Positions 61,801-64,000 of a DNA stretch of 64,000 nucleotides are shown piece by piece. This DNA is from Corynebacterium sp. TAE3-ERU16. Its GTDB lineage: Bacteria; Actinomycetota; Actinomycetes; Mycobacteriales; Mycobacteriaceae. Positions within the stretch are counted from its first letter, which is position 1, and each line of letters starts with the position of its first letter. The DNA lies in the NCBI RefSeq assembly GCF_019209935.1, contig NZ_JAHUTN010000004.1:1-64000 (forward strand). Direction: 5' to 3'. Made by a program: the position numbers and the translations under genes. Below the pieces are notes generated by a model. The model saw only the letters and a program-made list of their open reading frames with translations, made no database searches and was not told where the DNA came from.

Positions 61801-62049
61801 CACCCGACCTGCTTCGAGAAGGCCCTGGCGAACGCCGGCCAGGACGTCGACGAATGGCGACGGCGGGCCAGCACCCGCCTGCAGGCCGGTGTCCGCAGGC
61901 TCGAGGCCGGCATGATCGGTCGCGCACCGCTCTACGAGGTGCCCGTCGGGCGCAGGCTCCCCGAGAAGGGCGGACACGAGGCGGAGATCAACCTGATCCT
62001 CGACCCGGATGTCCGGCTGGGGGAGGACGGCGTGTTCCCGCGGGCCTGA
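52822..62049 (+). CDS. fas: Type I fatty acid synthase (FAS-I)
   Basis: 3,075 residues in a single chain. Order seen: acetyltransferase (GHSQGSLG, about 134), enoyl reductase (VILAGMTPTTVDPG, about 398), MaoC-type dehydratase (SGDYNPIHTS and HGMWLSA, about 1,210-1,240), malonyl/palmitoyl transferase (YAGHSLGEYTS, about 1,420), Ala/Pro-rich linker, ACP with phosphopantetheine Ser in NGVSSRRNQLL (about 1,811), ketoreductase (ALVTGAAPGSIAGSI about 2,117; GAYGEVKAAF about 2,285), ketosynthase (Cys in AACATAAVS, about 2,723; SKHDTSTNAND; LTGHAKGG). There is no C-terminal phosphopantetheinyl transferase domain. It makes palmitate/oleate-length acyl chains that feed mycolate synthesis. The GTG start follows gaggag. 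Confidence 0.97.
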   Translation: MTTTHADTNDITSFTAGETPLHQIPHPGMLFAGQASQWVEALADSVTDTSTARLLDELLDAAWHRCAPAARDISIIVPGARERLHSLIGGAAAHRLPLDREPAVSVAGITLAQIGALHQLVDAGVSLSSWRFAGHSQGSLGVAAAEAIADGDRSRLVDVVAFALILGAVTSARARELDISSDESCMLSVRGFCREGLDAAIAELPGSGVEVALRNSPRHFVLAGTAEGLARVRGALTAAAETHNEGIIGKKRGGSLIEPFFDVLEVAAPFHHSSMTPAVDRAAALSARCGLEDVPATDLARSILVDHHDWDTELADCLDNCSHLLVIDPGGALDRMTRPLLQGRGIAIVDASTVAARDQLATPGTELPQASDFSRFAPKLLHLSDGSFSVETKFTTLTGNSPVILAGMTPTTVDPGIVAAAANAGFWAEMAGGGQYSEEVFAKNRDGLVAQLDQGRCAQFNSMFFDRYMWNLQFGAQRIVSRARATGVSLNGVTISAGIPEIEEATELITGLNADGFPYVCFKPGTVEQIRACLAIAEANPDTPVIMQIEDGHAGGHHSWVNLDDLLLATYAEIRAHDNVVVLVGGGIGTPDKAAQWITGSWATRHGMPAMPVDGVLVGTAAMTTKEATTSPQVKQLLVDTPGVDPDDAGGWVGRGDSRGGVTSGLSHLHADMYEVDNSSARCSRLLSSLDTSSDEAVAARRDEIIAALDSTAKPYFGEVSEMTYAQWLQRFVELAWPWTDPSWSDRFLDLVHRIEARLAPADHGEIPTLFPDIDSITDGPAAVEKLLDRYPEATDTIVGARDAAWFIGLNRKHHKPMPWVPAIDADIARWWGLDTLWQAHDDRYDADKVRCIPGPVSVAGIDRVDEPVAELLGRFEAACVEDLREHDAPVHEVFSRLASAVTERDFLLAAPHIVWHGHLIDNPAHVLDPEAFELLEPDTDGDPWTIRILCDSYWDGLEGEHPFVIEHVDIPVLLGEACATGAVPVVSREHLPDSVYALLAGVAGVGSTSAAGDDITDLPRVHEDEGSAFGVVRDSFTLPAHLFTAHTAVTGAALTGVRTAPGTADALVGPCWPAIYTALGSGKLSDGYPVIEGLLNAVHLDHCVDLRVPLAELRDGTDRHIDVEARTRPFDESASGRIVTVDLVLRHDGDVIATMVERFAIRGRVTTTDPAPAAPEFGGVDATIDDTPRSFIRRATVTAPGDMTPFAVVSGDYNPIHTSTNAARLVGLDAPLVHGMWLSATAQHLATAAEPGSRPARLLGWTYSMYGMVQLDDVVEITVERVGRSGPNPAVEVTCRIDGVVVSRGQALLEAPTTAYVYPGQGIQAQGMASADRAASAASRAVWQRADEHTRAALGFSIIQVVDDNPVELKVGETVYRHPKGVLYLTQFTQVALAVVAYGQTERLRHEGLLVPGSMYAGHSLGEYTSLASTAGIFELEGVIDIVFSRGSAMHSLVPRDDRGRSNYGLGALRPNQFGVDDDGVVEYVRSIAEASGEFLEIVNFNVAGQQYAVAGTLAGLKALEADAAARAEAAGGRRAFIPIPGIDVPFHSSVLRPGVAAFAEKLDALLPTDLDVDALVDRYIPNLVARPFELTRDFAESILEVVPAEPLRELLGEDGAFDKLASDDPAALARLLLIELLSWQFASPVRWIETQALLLGDRGVEHVVEVGLASSPTLANLMARTLELPQFATATTTVHNLERDEQVVYLTDQQDAPATDTADEDQVDAAADEPAAVDPGTATATPDPVPATAEVAAPAADPAPSGGQAAGPAPELNFTAADAIITLFAVQNKLRTEQITGTDTTETLTNGVSSRRNQLLMDMAAELGVPTIDGAAEADVTTLKSRVTTAAPGYTPFGPVLSELTGARLRTLAAQAGSKAAHIGDRVTGTWGLPTSWVAPVEVELVLGTRTEESVRGGELGTLPGAQPTSTADFDALIDAAVRAVAAANSTEVSLGGGSTGGGGGVVDSAALDAYADTVTGPDGVLAATARTILDTLGLTPSPEETDGGSADGALLEAVESELGPQWLKLVTPVFDAERAVLFDDRWAIAREELARIATGAEAATDDTATIARFAGTGETVAGQARWWSESTDDETRREVLARIAEAATGDSTPEFDGEVALVTGAAPGSIAGSIVAGLLERGATVIMTASRVTQARKEYARGLYAAHATAGARLWLVPANMSSFRDVDSLIDWIGTEEKVTVGEKVTVTKPALIPTLAFPFAAPRVSGSLADAGGAAENQARLLLWSVERTIAGLARLAATGSVGTRAHVVLPGSPNRGTFGGDGAYGEVKAAFDAILAKWHSETGWPEHISLAQARIGWVSGTNLMGGNDLLVPAAEKAGIHVYTPDEITGDLLGLATPDARRRAADAPIDADLTGGLADSEVSLPELARGIDRDALAAAAAGTDESGDTGATIRALPTPARRAQPQPVDIGEVTTDLEDLIVVVGVGEVSSWGSGRTRTEAEYGIHRDGSVDLTAAGVMELAWMMGLITWAEDPTPGWYDDSGAAVAEEDIYDRFRDEVVARSGIRTFVDDFTLVDQGSIDLATVYLDRDIEFTVASESEARDYLDADPATTRIWEGDDGEWTVHKAKGARASIPRRACLSRTVGGQMPTGFDPAHWGIPASMIDGLDRIACWNLVTAVDAFLASGFTPAELLTAVHPGDVACTQGTGIGGMESLHKVFVSRFIGEDRPSDILQEALPNVVAAHVMQSWVGGYGAMIHPVAACATAAVSLEEGVDKIRVGKAEVVVTGGIDDISVESLTGFGDMNATARSQAMADKGIDERFYSRANDRRRGGFVEAEGGGTVIIARGDVAAKLGLPVLAVVAHAQSYADGAHTSIPAPGLGALGAARGGERSALARNLKGLGLTPDDVRVVSKHDTSTNANDPNESELHSQLWAALGRDTDNPMFVVSQKTLTGHAKGGAALFQIGGLTHILATGALPANAALDCVDPEIAPKATNLVWLREPLDLGVGAVKAGVLTSLGFGHVSAVVVLAHPTCFEKALANAGQDVDEWRRRASTRLQAGVRRLEAGMIGRAPLYEVPVGRRLPEKGGHEAEINLILDPDVRLGEDGVFPRA

Positions 62050-62073
62050 CGGTGAACGCCTGATGTCATGAAC

Positions 62074-62128
62074 AACCCGGCCCCACAGACGTCCGGATCG
62101 TAACGATCTGCGGCTGTGGGGCCGGGTT
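62074..62128 (+). terminator. fas terminator
   Basis: 15-bp arms (aacccggccccacag at 62074-62088 and its complement at 62114-62128), 25 bases after the fas stop. A short TT follows. Confidence 0.8.
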
Positions 62129-62319
62129 GATCTGTTCCGTGCAGGTTTCCGGCTCGGGGCGCACCGTTCACTTCATCGGGTTCCCGCTGCCGCCGGTGTC
62201 ACGTCGGGTACGCCTGATCCCCAGGATCCGGTGCCTGTGCTTGCCCGCTACCCCGGAAGCCTGGGTCGGCTTCAATCCCGGGCCCCGGGCCCGCTTCACC
62301 GCGGCGTACAGCTCCACAA

Positions 62320-62604
62320 TTACAGACCCCATTCTCCCGGCACCCCCACCCCGTAATTCACGCCGATCGCCGCGAAGTGTTTCCTGGCCGCGGCGATCCT
62401 CGCGTTCTCCGAGGGATCTCTCTGAGCCGGATCGGGTGCGTGTCCGGTGTCGAGGACCGTGTAGATTCTCTCCCCGCCGTCCCCGCTCTGCGCGATCGCC
62501 CCGGCGGGGCTGTACGGGCCGACCGGCGTATCGATCATGAACCCGTCGGGCAGCTTCATGAACAGTCTGACGTCCCCACGGCCGTCGAACAGCTCGGCGA
62601 GCTG
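62320..62604 (-). pseudogene. Decayed C-terminal fragment of a type III restriction enzyme (Res) gene
   Basis: About 95 codons open between a TGA (62605-62607) and the stop at 62320. The translation reads DVRLFMKLPDGFMIDTPVG, then PYSPAGAIA, IYTVLDTG and NARIAAARKHF. This follows the end of type III Res subunits, where VKLPxWFxIxTPxGxYNPDWAV, then ETKG, then EKxKIxCAxxHF is usual. Key residues have changed: Trp to Gly twice, the catalytic Asp in NPDW lost, and the Glu/Lys of ETKG lost. It has no helicase part. It is therefore a remnant and not an active nuclease. A shorter ORF starting at ATG 62559 would be annotated as a hypothetical protein. Confidence 0.72.
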
Positions 62605-62795
62605 TCAAAATGCTGGTAATATCGATAGATATCCCCAATTGACATTTCTGATCAGTTCATATCTGATCCAAAAAGTACGATCTTTTTGAGGCGTGGCATC
62701 AGTCAGAGGCCATCATCTTTGATGTCTTCCACGAGTGCTCTACCTATGCTACCGTTGCCCGGAAAGTATTTTCCGAGAAAATGAGATAGGTTCAC
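62605..62795. other. AT-rich spacer, boundary of an acquired segment
   Basis: The GC content drops abruptly here. It contains two small perfect inverted repeats: caaaaag/ctttttg (62669-62688) and cggaaa/tttccg (62760-62775). tatgct near 62745 may be a -10 for the following gene. The left side is the decayed Res fragment. Confidence 0.5.
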
Positions 62796-63998
62796 ATGCG
62801 AAGAACAATCCCCATTGCCTGGGCTACCGCCATCATCACTGCACTGACTCTTGCTGGAAGCGCAGACGCATATGTCAGGGTGACTACCGGGTACGATCAT
62901 ATCGATGGTGCGAAGTACTGTCTTTTTCACACCGACGGGCATTTTGGGGATGGTAGCGTAATTGAAGATCGTTTCTACATGGATCAGGCTTCCACCTTTC
63001 CTCAGAGAGTGATTTGGGAGGCAAAAGGCCTAGATTTTATTGATGATCTTCTGAGTCTCTCGCCATCCAACCCTTCCGAAGAATCGTACATAGTGGAGGA
63101 GGATATACCCGAAGCTCTGGAGCAAAGGATCACCTCCCAGGGTTTTAATCTTGAAAATGCCGTTTATCTGACGAATGCGCTGGAAAACAAATACTTGGCG
63201 AAAGCACTGGACAACGAGCCGCCAGAGTTTATCCTTGCATCCGAGATCTCCGCTGATCTTCCTGACCAATACCCTCATCTTGACGAAACTGGGGAATTGA
63301 GCCCAGAACACTTTGAGCGCCTCAAGGAGTCGGCATCTAAAACTGACTTCACTTCATTGGAAACGTTCAATGATACATCTTCCTATTTTCAATCTTCCTA
63401 TTTCCCCCTGTACAACCCTGGGGACTCGCCTGGGATGACGAAACTGAAGGAAGCTGCATTCCAAAAACTGAGGCCCAGTCTCGAGGCTTCTTTCAATCAA
63501 TTGCTGGAGATGGATTTCGAGCAGTACAGGGCAGCGAGAGTTTCTGACTGGCAGACCGCATACGCTCATCTTGAGGCCTGTCGCAAATGGGAGGATGGAG
63601 CGATCGACGTAGGGGAAATACCTGATTACGCGGGAACTGAAAGCGGCTATAAACCAGGAACGCTGGACCCCGGGCCTGAAGGAAACGGAAGCTCGGCGGC
63701 ACCCACGCCCACCAGCACCAGTGCCCCGACACCGACCGTGACACCCACTCCCACCAGCACTAGCGCCCCAAAGCCGGCCGTGACACCCACTCCCACCAGC
63801 ACTAGCACCCCAAAGCCGGCCGTGACACCCACTCCCACCAGCACCAGTGCCCCGACACCGACCGTCCCAGAGGCTCATGAGGATTCAGGCGTCGCCAAGC
63901 GGCTCACGATGGTGACCGTGCTCTTGGTCATAGCCGCCTTCGGTGGTCTCTTTGCCTGGCTCACAGGATTTCTCCAGGCATTCCCGGCGCTTTTCTAG
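62796..63998 (+). CDS. Secreted, membrane-anchored protein with Thr/Pro repeats, unknown function
   Basis: 400 residues. Signal peptide of about 25 residues (RRTIPIAWATAIITALTLAGSADA). An external domain of about 275 residues has conserved-looking charged helices and few Cys. Then comes a Thr/Pro/Ser-rich stalk of four 14-residue repeats (PTPTSTSAPTPTVT type, residues 303-358) and a C-terminal membrane segment (LTMVTVLLVIAAFGGLFAWLTG). This is the architecture of a surface-displayed protein on a stalk. Codon use and GC are well below the rest of the window. I recognise no family. The gene ends two bases before the window end, so partners may lie beyond. Confidence 0.8.
   Translation: MRRTIPIAWATAIITALTLAGSADAYVRVTTGYDHIDGAKYCLFHTDGHFGDGSVIEDRFYMDQASTFPQRVIWEAKGLDFIDDLLSLSPSNPSEESYIVEEDIPEALEQRITSQGFNLENAVYLTNALENKYLAKALDNEPPEFILASEISADLPDQYPHLDETGELSPEHFERLKESASKTDFTSLETFNDTSSYFQSSYFPLYNPGDSPGMTKLKEAAFQKLRPSLEASFNQLLEMDFEQYRAARVSDWQTAYAHLEACRKWEDGAIDVGEIPDYAGTESGYKPGTLDPGPEGNGSSAAPTPTSTSAPTPTVTPTPTSTSAPKPAVTPTPTSTSTPKPAVTPTPTSTSAPTPTVPEAHEDSGVAKRLTMVTVLLVIAAFGGLFAWLTGFLQAFPALF
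63702..63869 (+). repeat. Four tandem 42-bp coding repeats
   Basis: Four copies of a 42-base unit encoding PTPTSTSAPTPTVT and variants with TPKPAV or APKPAV. Copies 2 and 3 are nearly identical at the DNA level, which points to recent duplication. The repeat number may vary between strains. The repeat builds a rigid Pro/Thr stalk next to the membrane anchor. Confidence 0.9.
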
Positions 63999-64000
63999 GT

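Noticed and set aside
63702..63869. CRISPR-like array
   Set aside because: The repeats are directly adjacent without spacers, in frame, and encode a Pro/Thr stalk.

Overview
The window is a high-GC actinobacterial chromosome segment, almost certainly from a Corynebacterium. The support is gene content and order: an rRNA operon end, an rpf1-cspB pair, sepH-serC, gltA-fkpA-accDA, a DUF485/mctC acetate uptake pair, thyA-folA next to a mycoredoxin and cysQ, lhr, nei, and a single 3,075-residue type I fatty acid synthase. I cannot name the species. Codon use is strongly GC-biased up to about 62,600; the last 1.4 kb is clearly more AT-rich and looks acquired.

Layout. 1-130: 3' end of a 5S rRNA and its terminator. 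134-7,200: an orphan sensor-kinase-like protein, a DUF3239 membrane protein, an XPB-type DNA repair helicase with a Helicase_C_3 partner, and a small conserved protein. 7,300-11,200: a resuscitation-promoting factor, a cold-shock protein, an exported DUF2771 protein with a lipoprotein glutaminyl cyclase, and a DUF3027 protein. 11,210-13,870: the p-aminobenzoate branch of folate synthesis (pabAB-pabC). 14,090-18,470: a purine permease, a TrmH-type RNA methyltransferase, and sepH with a DUF6928 partner. 18,600-24,030: serC, gltA, fkpA and accDA. 24,070-27,600: a five-gene XRE regulator, membrane protein and ABC-2 exporter module with a palindromic operator candidate. 27,700-36,900: aldo/keto reductase, enoyl-CoA hydratase-like protein, CtpE-like P-type ATPase, DUF485/MctC monocarboxylate uptake, a beta-lactamase-like hydrolase and a CPA2 antiporter. 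36,890-40,080: a Tat-exported DUF1906 protein, a polytopic membrane protein and tRNA-Arg(CCU). 40,280-44,620: a small unknown protein, an orphan cobF, mycoredoxin, folA, thyA and cysQ. 44,760-52,380: lhr, nei2, yccF and a TetR regulator. 52,822-62,049: fas. 62,050-64,000: a decayed type III restriction (Res) gene fragment followed by an AT-rich secreted, repeat-bearing, membrane-anchored protein.

Themes. Central metabolism and lipid synthesis meet here: acetate/pyruvate uptake (mctC), citrate synthase, acetyl-CoA carboxylase subunit and FAS-I. Folate/one-carbon metabolism appears twice (pabAB-pabC and thyA-folA). DNA repair is represented by XPB, Lhr and Nei2. At least nine genes show a TANNNT-like -10 element ending 6 or 7 bases before the start codon, which is the layout of leaderless transcripts, and this was used to choose several starts. 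Most of the window is conserved core. The parts that look accessory are the last 1.7 kb, the XRE/ABC module and the C-tract at the end of the sensor kinase gene.
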